Shown here one piece after another: positions 53,867 through 61,144 of a stretch of DNA of 64,000 nt. The stretch covers positions 1 to 64,000 of IMG/VR virus record IMGVR_UViG_3300043446_003265. The stretch is one strand, 5' to 3'. The notes beneath the pieces were generated by a model, which was not told the origin of the DNA, searched no databases, and saw nothing but the letters and a program-made list of their open reading frames with translations. The stretch is from a virus. Positions within the stretch are counted from its first letter, which is position 1; each line of letters begins with the position of its first letter. A program made the position numbers and the translations under genes.

Positions 53867-54724
53867 ATGGAAAAATTTTTAATTTGTCAACCAAAAGGCG
53901 GCATTAATGATATGTTTTGTCAAATAGGCAAATGTATATTTTATGCTGAAAAATATGATAGAACTTTAATAATCGATTCTACACTTTCCGACTTACACAC
54001 AGATTTATCCAAGTATTTTACTGTGAATAATTTGTATAAAAATATTAAATTAGATTTAACAAATCAACAAATTGAACAATTTTATTCTGATCCTGAATTT
54101 CCACAGGATTTTCTGTTACGTTCAAATGATTGTTTAGATCCTGTTTGTGCTCCATTTCAATCAAATGTACCGCATAAGTTTTTACTACACAGGTCTTTTG
54201 GTGGAGGCTATTGCTCTTTACACGCTTTACACTATTTTGTTTTGAATAAAGAAATTTCAGAAAAAATAAAATTTAAAAAACAACAATTGGGAAACTATCA
54301 TGCAATTATGATAAGGCATAGAGATTACAACACAGATTATAAAAAAGCATTGAATGATGTTGCTTCTTTAAATTTATCTATACCTTTATTTTTATTTACA
54401 GATAATCACGTAGTGCAAGAATATGCAAAAACACTTAATTTTAAACACTTGATTACTAATGAATCCTTAAATAAGTTTTATGACTTTAATTTACCAATAA
54501 TGTATATGCCAAGAACGGATCCTAAGGTTTCACAGCACGAAATTAATATACAAGTTTTGATGGATTTATTTTTGGCTGCACTATCTGATCACATATATCC
54601 AACTTATTTACTTGGATATATGGGAGACAATCAATTCGCAAATGTGAAAATTAAAAGTGGTTTTATTAACCTTGCCATTGAATTACAAAATAACAAACAA
54701 TTGCTAGAAAATTTGTTAGGTTAA
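53867..54724 (+). CDS. Putative fucosyltransferase-like glycosyltransferase
   Basis: A 285-residue protein. The N-terminus QPKGGINDMFCQIGKCIFYA (about 8-27) resembles the nucleotide-sugar-binding GGL(N/G)D-x-Q-G start of fucosyltransferase-like (GT-B, GT11/O-FucT-type) enzymes. An IMIRHRDYNTDY segment near 152-163 could be the family's basic loop (HxRxxD-like). LFLFTDN near 181-187 matches their second domain. Probably transfers a deoxyhexose to a glycan, but the acceptor is unknown. Its stop is 1 nt from the convergent lipoprotein gene, with no terminator between. Moderate confidence; no search could be run. Confidence 0.5.
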   Translation: MEKFLICQPKGGINDMFCQIGKCIFYAEKYDRTLIIDSTLSDLHTDLSKYFTVNNLYKNIKLDLTNQQIEQFYSDPEFPQDFLLRSNDCLDPVCAPFQSNVPHKFLLHRSFGGGYCSLHALHYFVLNKEISEKIKFKKQQLGNYHAIMIRHRDYNTDYKKALNDVASLNLSIPLFLFTDNHVVQEYAKTLNFKHLITNESLNKFYDFNLPIMYMPRTDPKVSQHEINIQVLMDLFLAALSDHIYPTYLLGYMGDNQFANVKIKSGFINLAIELQNNKQLLENLLG

Positions 54725-54725
54725 A

Positions 54726-54944
54726 TTATTTCCCTTTAAAGCTTGAACACATCATTTCAAATTCTTGTTGTTTAGCAGCGACCTGTCCATAGCTTGCTTT
54801 TGGATTTTTTTGCCTATAGGCTTCTTTTTCTTTTTCAATGCAATTATCATATTGGTTACTACATCCAGACAGTACTGTACCAAGTAACAGTAAATAACCA
54901 AAAAACAAACTATAAGTAAAAACACGGAAAGCTATGTCTTTCAT
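54726..54944 (-). CDS. Small lipoprotein
   Basis: A 72-residue protein with a hydrophobic signal (FFGYLLLLGTVLSGC) ending in a lipobox LSGC, Cys at about residue 28, then a charged helical segment with two more cysteines. It is likely lipidated and anchored in the periplasm or outer membrane. Small phage lipoproteins can be outer spanins or entry blockers; no inner spanin partner is visible nearby, so this stays open. AGGAG lies before the ATG. Last gene of a minus-strand run of small genes. Confidence 0.6.
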   Translation of the reverse strand: MKDIAFRVFTYSLFFGYLLLLGTVLSGCSNQYDNCIEKEKEAYRQKNPKASYGQVAAKQQEFEMMCSSFKGK

Positions 54945-54953
54945 AATTATCTC

Positions 54954-55205
54954 CTAATAAAAAGCCATTGGTTTAAAAGTTTTATCTACTAAATGAGGTC
55001 TGTTAACTTTGTCATTACTACCGACATAATAACTAGAATGTTCGCTTTGATAAATTATTTTAAATCCTGATAAATTTTCTTTGTCTATTATCGGAACAAT
55101 TTCACAAATAGTTTTACCAGTTTGTTCTTCAATATATTTCGTTATTATAGTTTTTACAGTTTTATAATCTAAAGTTGAGTTCATATCAATGATAATATCT
55201 TCCAT
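54954..55205 (-). CDS. 83-residue protein, function unknown
   Basis: An alpha/beta-like small soluble protein (KTVKTIITKYIEEQTGKTIC, about 17-36, then a strand-rich half). No signal peptide, membrane segment or known motif. AGGAT precedes the ATG. It lies between a lipoprotein and a secreted-type small protein with gaps of about 9 nt, so it is probably cotranscribed. Confidence 0.5.
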   Translation of the reverse strand: MEDIIIDMNSTLDYKTVKTIITKYIEEQTGKTICEIVPIIDKENLSGFKIIYQSEHSSYYVGSNDKVNRPHLVDKTFKPMAFY

Positions 55206-55214
55206 TTTGATATC

Positions 55215-55400
55215 CTATAAGTATGATCTGTAACTGCATGAGGTCTTAATTCTATTGTTTTTAAAACTTTGCAAATTATCAAATCTGCCCTTAGCCTCCA
55301 TGCATTCTTCTCTTGTTTGAAATCTTAATTCCATTGATCCTGTAGTTTTTGTATCTATTGGACTGTTTACAAAAATGCTTACAACTAATAATGCCCACAT
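55215..55400 (-). CDS. 61-residue probably secreted protein
   Basis: A hydrophobic N-terminus (MWALLVVSIFVNSP) suggests a signal peptide or membrane anchor. It is followed by a short domain with two cysteines (EECMEAKGRF, about 32-41; Cys56) that could form a disulfide in the periplasm. Its ATG follows the previous stop by 1 nt with AGGAAA overlapping that stop. Function unknown. Confidence 0.5.
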   Translation of the reverse strand: MWALLVVSIFVNSPIDTKTTGSMELRFQTREECMEAKGRFDNLQSFKNNRIKTSCSYRSYL

Positions 55401-55401
55401 A

Positions 55402-56046
55402 TTATTTCCTATATAAGTAGTTTACAAAATTTAACAATAGTTGCCCATGTGTATCACCATGATAATGTTTGCGCATCCAAGTGTAACTATCATACCAGTG
55501 CTTCTCACTTTCTGGATGACAACCAATTAATCCTACATTATCCTGTATAATCGCCATTGGGTCGTTGTTTTTATATACGGCAATAGTTTCAAATTTGCTA
55601 CTATCACCTTCGTAAGAACAACCATCATAAAAATACATACCCATTTCTTGACCTAACCAGTTTACATAGATGTTCTTAGCATGTGGTCGTTTAGTGTCTG
55701 TATTTGGCCGTTTTATATATTGTACTACTCTTACGCTATTAAGTAAACCTAAATAATCCGTATCTGCCCAATATGCACCCATGCATATTCCCAAATACTT
55801 ACCACCTGATGCTACAAAGTTACGAATTCTTTGTCCGTTAGTTCGCATTAAGTATCTAAATGTATCGCTATCCCCTATACCTCCCGGAATTGCTACTATA
55901 TCCACATCATCAAAAAAATCATCCTCAAGCTCATGTTTGGTAAATATTTTGAAACGGTAGTATGGGCTTAGGGCTTTAATAATTCCGTTCCCGCTTTGGA
56001 CCGAACATTTTGGTTGATGTAGAAATAATGCTATTGTTGGGGACAT
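55402..56046 (-). CDS. BPL_N / class I glutamine-amidotransferase-like protein
   Basis: 214 residues from ATG 56046; the longer TTG reading runs back through a terminator and promoter and is rejected. The fold markers are VDIVAIPGGIGDSD (about 49-62), the nucleophile elbow YLGICMGAYWA (Cys about 88) and a His-Glu near the end (LIGCHPESEKHW, about 179-190), as in the DJ-1/PfpI and biotin-protein-ligase N-terminal-like group. No synthetase partner is seen, so its reaction is unknown; hydrolase or amidase activity on a small molecule is possible. A perfect TATAAATA ends 7 nt before the ATG with no Shine-Dalgarno sequence. Confidence 0.65.
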   Translation of the reverse strand: MSPTIALFLHQPKCSVQSGNGIIKALSPYYRFKIFTKHELEDDFFDDVDIVAIPGGIGDSDTFRYLMRTNGQRIRNFVASGGKYLGICMGAYWADTDYLGLLNSVRVVQYIKRPNTDTKRPHAKNIYVNWLGQEMGMYFYDGCSYEGDSSKFETIAVYKNNDPMAIIQDNVGLIGCHPESEKHWYDSYTWMRKHYHGDTHGQLLLNFVNYLYRK

Positions 56047-56053
56047 GATAGAG

Positions 56054-56061
56054 TATTTATA
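56054..56061 (-). promoter_or_regulatory. Consensus T4-type late promoter TATAAATA
   Basis: Exact TATAAATA on the minus strand, 7 nt before ATG 56046 and just downstream of a terminator. This is the only perfect match to the T4 late element noted in the window and the best anchor for the promoter set. Confidence 0.7.
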
Positions 56062-56067
56062 GCCATG

Positions 56068-56085
56068 AAAAAAGCCCAATTGGGC
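56068..56085 (-). terminator. Intrinsic terminator after the GT2 gene
   Basis: GCCCAATTGGGC palindrome followed on the minus strand by six T. It ends the transcript of the LpxH-like/GT2 group and insulates the next late promoter. Confidence 0.8.
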
Positions 56086-56129
56086 ATCTGGTTACGAGTT
56101 CCAGAGACACTCTATGTTTGTGTCCGATT

Positions 56130-56840
56130 TTAACTCCAATATTTTGTATGATCAAGTTTATCCCAATATTTTTTGTTGTTTCGATTCATAAAATTTCTAA
56201 TAAGATACCAACCCATACCAAAATATCCCATCTTTTTAAATCTGCGTGAGTCTTGGCCAAAATAATGATTTATGATTTCAAATTTTTCAGGTTCATATTT
56301 TCTTGATAAAAAGAAATCCTCTGAGGTCGTATACCGCGCATCAAATCCACCGTATTCGTCAAATTTGTCTTTACGAGTTAAAAAGAAAGCACCTACAGCA
56401 AATGGAGAAAAATATTTTAGCATGTCATTGATACAATTAAAAATCATAAAGCTTAATTCTGCTTTCCAATTATCTTCATAGCATCTTATTTTCGCACCAA
56501 GTAAATCAAGCTTTTCTAACTCCATAATAAAAATTGAGTCACGAATAACGTAGTTATCAAAGAATATAACATCTGCATCTAAAAAAAGCAGGTAAGGTGT
56601 TGTAGCTAATTTTGCTCCATTATTTCTCGCAATCGCAACAGGACCGCCTTCAATAATTTCGATATTCAAAAAAGCACGATTATTTTTTATTACTTCTCTA
56701 GTATTATCTGTTGAACAGTCTGCAATAATAACTTTAGTGTCGCCTATTTTTTGTAATCTTAAGGAATGAAGTAAATTACTTATATAATTTTCTTCATTCT
56801 TACATGGAATTATTATAGTAAGTTTTTCGCTTAATTTCAT
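56130..56840 (-). CDS. Family 2 glycosyltransferase
   Basis: A 236-residue GT2 enzyme. It opens with TIIIPCKNEENYISNLLHSL (about 8-27), has the first Asp in IADCSTDNTREV (about 39-50) and the DxD-type motif LFLDADVIFFD (about 89-99), then FEIINHYFGQDSRRFKKMGYF as acceptor region (given as FEIINHYFGQDSRRF, about 191-205). It transfers a sugar from a nucleotide-sugar to an unknown acceptor, possibly lipid- or LPS-linked. The start overlaps the 54-residue ORF stop (ATGA), which in turn overlaps the LpxH-like gene, so three genes form a coupled group. Confidence 0.82.
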   Translation of the reverse strand: MKLSEKLTIIIPCKNEENYISNLLHSLRLQKIGDTKVIIADCSTDNTREVIKNNRAFLNIEIIEGGPVAIARNNGAKLATTPYLLFLDADVIFFDNYVIRDSIFIMELEKLDLLGAKIRCYEDNWKAELSFMIFNCINDMLKYFSPFAVGAFFLTRKDKFDEYGGFDARYTTSEDFFLSRKYEPEKFEIINHYFGQDSRRFKKMGYFGMGWYLIRNFMNRNNKKYWDKLDHTKYWS

Positions 56841-57001
56841 ATTTTTTTAACACACTTTCCTTCAATTTTAAAATTATTAAATTTTAACCAATATGTCATA
56901 CTTTGCAAACTTTGTTCACAAGTTATTTGATCAGTAAATTCAAGAGTTATTCTACCTGGTATGTCTTTTGGATCGCTCAGATGTACTGCTATCAATATCA
57001 T
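56837..57001 (-). CDS. 54-residue protein overlapping two neighbours
   Basis: ATG 57001 to TGA 56837. The first 50 nt lie inside the 3' end of the LpxH-like gene in another frame, and the stop overlaps the GT2 ATG (ATGA). The sequence looks like a real small domain (GRITLEFTDQITCEQSLQSM, about 16-35; ending FKIEGKC). Similar short proteins with a CEQSLQSM-x-YWLKF pattern occur, as I recall, in marine phages. Function unknown. Confidence 0.5.
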   Translation of the reverse strand: MILIAVHLSDPKDIPGRITLEFTDQITCEQSLQSMTYWLKFNNFKIEGKCVKKI

Positions 57002-57761
57002 CAAATACATTATCAGATTCTTGTCTCCATGTAATTATTTCCCAACGACCGTTCGTGTGTTCTACTAAAGCAGTATTACTTTCTACCCAGTCGCCGTCAT
57101 TCATGTAAATTATTCCATCTACATTTTTTATTTCAGCATGATGAATATGCCCACATATCACACCATCATAACCTTTTTTCTTACAATAGGCAGCAAGATT
57201 CTTTTCAAATTGAAATATAAAATCCACTGCTTTTTTTACCCGGCGTTTAAGATAGTGACTGAGACTAAAATAACCAAAGCCCATTCTATGTAAGATGCTA
57301 TTGATTCTAGTATTGCAAGATAAAACGGCGTCATATGCTTTGTCTCCCAAAATTGCTAGCCAAGGTGCTAGTCTTGTTATACCATCGAATAAATCTCCAT
57401 GAACAACTAGATAATGCTTACCATCAATACCTATATGTTCAATTTGATTATGCATTTCTACCATACCAAAATTTAAATTGTATTGTAGAAAAGGTCTTAA
57501 AAACTCATCATGATTGCCTATTACATAAACTACTCTTGTGTTTCTTTTAGCATGACCTAAAATTCTGCGTACCACATTTGTGTGACTTTGTTTCCAACGC
57601 CATTTATTTTGTTTTATTTTCCACGCATCAATTATGTCGCCTACAAGATATAAAGTGTCACATGTTTGATTTTTTAAAAAATTGTTTAGAGCTTCAGCCT
57701 TACAATCTTTAGTTCCTAAATGTACATCAGATATAAAAATAGTGCGATAATGTGTTTTCAT
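56952..57761 (-). CDS. LpxH-like metallophosphoesterase
   Basis: 269 residues from ATG 57761; an earlier GTG start lies inside a terminator and is rejected. Metal motifs in order: FISDVHLG (about 8-15), LVGDIIDAW (about 39-47), IGNHDEF (about 79-85), VVHGDLFDG (about 119-127) and ICGHIHHAE (about 204-212). This pattern fits UDP-2,3-diacylglucosamine hydrolase (LpxH/YbbF-like) enzymes of lipid A synthesis, though related phosphatases share it. It may alter the host lipid A/LPS pathway during infection. No Shine-Dalgarno sequence; CTAAATA ends 5 nt before the ATG. Confidence 0.7.
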   Translation of the reverse strand: MKTHYRTIFISDVHLGTKDCKAEALNNFLKNQTCDTLYLVGDIIDAWKIKQNKWRWKQSHTNVVRRILGHAKRNTRVVYVIGNHDEFLRPFLQYNLNFGMVEMHNQIEHIGIDGKHYLVVHGDLFDGITRLAPWLAILGDKAYDAVLSCNTRINSILHRMGFGYFSLSHYLKRRVKKAVDFIFQFEKNLAAYCKKKGYDGVICGHIHHAEIKNVDGIIYMNDGDWVESNTALVEHTNGRWEIITWRQESDNVFDDIDSSTSERSKRHTR

Positions 57762-57766
57762 ATTAA

Positions 57767-57773
57767 TATTTAG
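57767..57773 (-). promoter_or_regulatory. Late-promoter-like CTAAATA abutting ATG 57761
   Basis: On the minus strand CTAAATA, then 5 nt, then the LpxH-like ATG, without a Shine-Dalgarno sequence. A start at the T4 late distance would coincide with the start codon. Confidence 0.5.
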
Positions 57774-57806
57774 AATATATTGTATGACAATACCATTACA
57801 AACCAC

Positions 57807-57835
57807 AAAAAAAGGCACTTAAGTGCCTTTTTTTT
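57807..57835. terminator. Strong bidirectional terminator after the phosphate operon
   Basis: Palindrome AAAGGCACTT/AAGTGCCTTT (57811-57830) with an A run on one side and a T run on the other. On the minus strand it ends the pstS-porin transcript. Confidence 0.85.
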
Positions 57836-57848
57836 GAAAGTTTTTTAT

Positions 57849-59255
57849 TTAAAAACTTAATTGACTTCTAAACATAACTGCTTTATCGCCAGTCACACGA
57901 CTTCCGGAACTTCCTACTAAACTGTCAAACTTTGTGTCTACATAGTTTAACATGAAGCGTAAATTGTCTGTACAGAACCAAGTGACTCCATAGGTCATAG
58001 CAGTGGCACGATTAGATTTGCCAGCAACTACAGCAATATCACTAGCATCAAACTCACTCATACGGACACCAACTTGCCATGCACCGCGGCCACCCTTATC
58101 AGTTGGATTATTAGGTTTGATCCAATTGAAGATACCGTCTTTATAGTTGTGACTTTCACCTGTCAAGTTATACAAAGCTTGTACATAGTATCCATTTATT
58201 TTCTGATCTTTACCTGTAGTAGGATCATAATTAAATTGGAACTGTTCACCCTGTAACTTCAATCCATTATATGCAAAAGCCGCTTCAAGACCTTGGCGTG
58301 TTCTTGTAGTAGCACCACTTAACGCTGGACCTGTGAACCAGGCTGATTGACTGCGTGATTCTGTTCTACCACTTGCTGGTGTAACACCGCCTTTAATCTC
58401 ACCTGTACTATATGCTGCACCTAAGTGTAACACATAAGCTTTACTACCTTGTAATTCAGCAATGTTAGTTACAACACGACCGATATAGTCAAAGCCGTCG
58501 TTAGCTGCATCTTTGTTACCACGACCACGACTTATTGCTACTTGATAGAGTAAACCAGGCTTAGGTATTCCATGAATCATAAAGCCTGTTTCTTTTGCAG
58601 GAATAAATTCTCCTTCGGTTTGTCCAATAAGACTACGCTCCATAAAATCTATATTATTTGAACTTGTTAACTGTTCTAAACTAAATGGCATTTTAAATAA
58701 CCCAAACTGAAATTGCATTTCAGGATTGGCAGCATAGTTTACCCACATTTCATCAGCAGTTGTCGTAGTTGCACTAGAACCAGCATCATTACCAAAGTTG
58801 GCGAGTAATTGATACTTGAAGTCTTTAGCAAACTGACCACGAACACCAAATCTAGCACGACGAACTTCAGCTACATTTTGATACGAATCTGTGGTTTGAC
58901 CTGCACCATAAGTGGGGTCGTACTGACGATAGTCCATATGTAGTCTACCCGTAAGGTTGAGAGTGTTGTTCCCATCCTTAGATTTAAGTCCGATTCCGTT
59001 TTCTGATACAGATCCGTCGTTGATTCTTGCGATTCTGTATTTGTTGTTGTCGCTGACATCTTTATCTATCCTTTGATCAGAAAATTTTTTGTTTTCTGCT
59101 TTATCTTCATATTCTTTGACTTTAACATCATACTCTGTCTGTGTCAAAATGCCTTTATCCTTTAAAATTTTTAAAGTGTCTAGATATTCATCAGCATATG
59201 CGGGAATACTAAAAGCTAATGCAAGGCTTAATGCTATTTTTGTAAAAGTTTTCAT
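57849..59255 (-). CDS. Phosphate-selective porin (OprO/OprP family)
   Basis: A 468-residue outer-membrane porin. It has a signal peptide (LALAFSIPAYA, cleavage about residue 21) and a short periplasmic helical part (LDTLKILKDKGILTQTEYDV, about 25-44). A 16-strand-type barrel pattern follows from about 90 (RLHMDYRQYD, VRRARFGVRGQFAKDFKYQL), and the last residue is the Phe required for outer-membrane insertion. Porin_O_P members take up phosphate under starvation. It starts 10 nt after pstS in the same operon, behind a PHO box. A Gram-negative host is implied. Porins are unusual phage cargo and could also alter receptor display. Confidence 0.88.
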   Translation of the reverse strand: MKTFTKIALSLALAFSIPAYADEYLDTLKILKDKGILTQTEYDVKVKEYEDKAENKKFSDQRIDKDVSDNNKYRIARINDGSVSENGIGLKSKDGNNTLNLTGRLHMDYRQYDPTYGAGQTTDSYQNVAEVRRARFGVRGQFAKDFKYQLLANFGNDAGSSATTTTADEMWVNYAANPEMQFQFGLFKMPFSLEQLTSSNNIDFMERSLIGQTEGEFIPAKETGFMIHGIPKPGLLYQVAISRGRGNKDAANDGFDYIGRVVTNIAELQGSKAYVLHLGAAYSTGEIKGGVTPASGRTESRSQSAWFTGPALSGATTRTRQGLEAAFAYNGLKLQGEQFQFNYDPTTGKDQKINGYYVQALYNLTGESHNYKDGIFNWIKPNNPTDKGGRGAWQVGVRMSEFDASDIAVVAGKSNRATAMTYGVTWFCTDNLRFMLNYVDTKFDSLVGSSGSRVTGDKAVMFRSQLSF

Positions 59256-59265
59256 TTAATTTTCC

Positions 59266-60291
59266 TTATTTCCAAATTGCGTTACCATCGGGACCACGGA
59301 AGTCTTTCTTCCAATTTTCCTGAACAAGCTTAATTACATCTTGTGGCATATGTACATATTCTAATTCAGATGCCATTTGACTGCCGTTCTTGTAACTCCA
59401 ATCAAAGAATTTGAGAACTGCACGACCTGTTAATGCATCTGCTTGTTGCTTATGCATTAAGATGAAACTAGCACCTGTTGCTGGCCAAGTATCTTTTCCA
59501 TTTTGCCATGTTAGTAACAAATACATTCCTGGAGCATTAACCCAATCTGCATTTGCTGTTGCTGCCTTAAATGTACTATCATCTGGTTGTACAAAATTAC
59601 CGTCACGATTCTTTAATTGTGTATGTGCAATTTTATTTCTTTTAGCAAATGCATATTCTACATAACCAAAACTACCCTTAATGCGTTGTACTTGTGCTGC
59701 AACACCTTCATTACCTTTACCACCTACACCAACTGGCCATTTAACAGCAGTACCTTCGCCTACTATCTTTTGAAAGTCTGCATTAGCTTTGCTTAGAAAG
59801 TTTGTCCAAATGAATGTAGTGCCTGAACCATCTGCACGATGAATAACTGTGATATTTAATGCAGGTAAATTTACACCTGAATTAATTTCGGCAATAGCTT
59901 TATCATTCCATTTAGTAATTTTACCTAAATGTATATTTGCAATTATTTCTGGTGTCAACTTTAATTGACCAGGTTGTATGCCATCTAAATTAACAACTGG
60001 TACTACACCGCCAATAATTGCTGGAAATTGAACAAGACCTTCTTTATCTAATTCTTCTTTCTTTAATGGCATGTCGCTTGCACCAAAGTCAACTGTCTTT
60101 GCTTTGATTTGACGAATGCCGCCGCCACTACCGATACTTTGATAGTTTAAGCCGATTCCAGTTTGTGCTTTATAGGCTTCCGCCCATTTAGCGTAGATTG
60201 GAAATGGGAATGTAGCTCCAGCGCCAGTAAATTCTGCTGCTGTTGCTATACCTGCTACTGCAAAAGATAAAACTGCAAATAGTTTTTTCAT
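59266..60291 (-). CDS. pstS: Periplasmic phosphate-binding protein PstS
   Basis: 341 residues from ATG 60291, which has AGGAG 8-9 nt upstream; the longer TTG reading is rejected. Signal peptide MKKLFAVLSFAVAGIATAA. Phosphate-site motifs are intact: GAGATFPFPIYAKW (about 23-36), IGSGGGI (about 52-58), DFGASD (about 67-72) and HRADGSGTTF (about 147-156). Length and sequence are close to E. coli PstS. It feeds the host PstCAB transporter, which is not encoded here. With the downstream porin it forms a two-step phosphate import module behind a PHO box. Confidence 0.95.
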   Translation of the reverse strand: MKKLFAVLSFAVAGIATAAEFTGAGATFPFPIYAKWAEAYKAQTGIGLNYQSIGSGGGIRQIKAKTVDFGASDMPLKKEELDKEGLVQFPAIIGGVVPVVNLDGIQPGQLKLTPEIIANIHLGKITKWNDKAIAEINSGVNLPALNITVIHRADGSGTTFIWTNFLSKANADFQKIVGEGTAVKWPVGVGGKGNEGVAAQVQRIKGSFGYVEYAFAKRNKIAHTQLKNRDGNFVQPDDSTFKAATANADWVNAPGMYLLLTWQNGKDTWPATGASFILMHKQQADALTGRAVLKFFDWSYKNGSQMASELEYVHMPQDVIKLVQENWKKDFRGPDGNAIWK

Positions 60292-60335
60292 AGTGTGTGT
60301 CTCCTTTTTAAGAAAATTTATATTTTGCAATAAAT

Positions 60336-60369
60336 ATTTAATGGCCGTAGTATGACAATTCTGTTACAA
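60336..60369 (-). promoter_or_regulatory. PHO box and promoter for pstS-porin
   Basis: On the minus strand 60369-60352 reads TTGTAAC-AGAA-TTGTCAT: two 7-nt half-sites with a 4-nt spacer, as in the PhoB consensus CTGTCAT-n4-CTGTCAT. A -10-like TTAAAT (60341-60336) begins 10 nt downstream, the canonical PhoB-activated spacing. Host PhoB is therefore the likely activator. Confidence 0.75.
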
Positions 60370-60395
60370 AACCGCAATTTTACAAAAAATATTTT

Positions 60396-60650
60396 ATGGA
60401 ACTTAAAGTAGCATTGGACTGGCAAACCATAAGTGCTAGCCTACGGAAACAACTTGCAAGCATGAATTATAACCCTGATCTCAAACAAATGCTTAACAAC
60501 ATTGAGAGTATGGTCACTGAATTAAGCAAAAGCGAAGTTGTAGCCAGGCAAACTAAACGCACTTATCATTTAACAAGCCAGATTGAAAAGATTAATAAAG
60601 CAATTAACCATTTAGAAAAATTAATTCTTATAGCTAAGGTAATGGATTAA
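60396..60650 (+). CDS. 84-residue helical protein, function unknown
   Basis: A small, wholly helical protein, divergent from pstS (LDWQTISASLRKQLASMNYN, about 7-26; TSQIEKINKAINHLEKLILI near the end, probably a short coiled coil). No Shine-Dalgarno sequence and no family recognised. Its 3' end overlaps the convergent tail-fibre assembly gene by 17 nt. The PHO box region lies upstream but points the other way. Confidence 0.5.
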   Translation: MELKVALDWQTISASLRKQLASMNYNPDLKQMLNNIESMVTELSKSEVVARQTKRTYHLTSQIEKINKAINHLEKLILIAKVMD

Positions 60651-61140
60651 CAGGCCAAATTACATTATCTAATGTTGTATATTGGTTAGTAATATCTCTT
60701 AGTTGTTGTCTATAAGTTAATAAATTTGTGAATTGGCTTTCACTTAAAGTAGGACTCATGCCTAATAATTTTTCTTCGGTATGTCTTGATACTAACCAAT
60801 CAGTAGAATTCAAACGCATATTACGTTCATCTGTCAATGTCCACACATCATAAACTGTGTTAGCTGCATCTTCATTGATGGCATCTTTTACTTTACTCCA
60901 ATTATTTAGAAGCCATTGTATCTCATCACTGTGTTCTGTATGAGTTTGTTTCCCGTCTGTATAAACTACTGTGTAAATATTTCTGCTTGGCTCTAAACTT
61001 ATTGCAGATATTCCTGTTTTATAGGGAAATTTTGTTAAATTAAAAAAAGCCTCAACCGATGAAAACGCATGTTCAACATCTTCAATTCTTGCAGAAAAAC
61101 TTTGATTATCATAATCTAATGATATAAAATCATGTGCCAT
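60634..61140 (-). CDS. Tail-fibre assembly chaperone-like protein
   Basis: 168 residues from ATG 61140 with AAAGGAT upstream (an earlier TTG is ignored). The C-terminus (SESQFTNLLTYRQQLRDITN, then NVIWPVNPLP) matches the small phage tail assembly chaperone (Phage_tail_APC-like) domain, where YRQxLRD and a final WP..P are typical. The N-terminal part is of unknown fold. It follows the collar-domain fibre gene by 4 nt, so it probably helps fold or attach that fibre. Confidence 0.7.
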   Translation of the reverse strand: MAHDFISLDYDNQSFSARIEDVEHAFSSVEAFFNLTKFPYKTGISAISLEPSRNIYTVVYTDGKQTHTEHSDEIQWLLNNWSKVKDAINEDAANTVYDVWTLTDERNMRLNSTDWLVSRHTEEKLLGMSPTLSESQFTNLLTYRQQLRDITNQYTTLDNVIWPVNPLP

Positions 61141-61144
61141 TTTT

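Noticed and set aside
56047-56079. TTG start for the amidotransferase-like protein
   Set aside because: It runs through the terminator palindrome and the TATAAATA element.
57762-57818. GTG start giving 19 more residues on the LpxH-like protein
   Set aside because: It lies inside a perfect terminator stem; ATG 57761 fits the SDVHLG motif spacing and the promoter.
60292-60330. TTG start giving 13 extra residues on PstS
   Set aside because: It would bury the signal peptide; ATG 60291 has AGGAG at the right distance.
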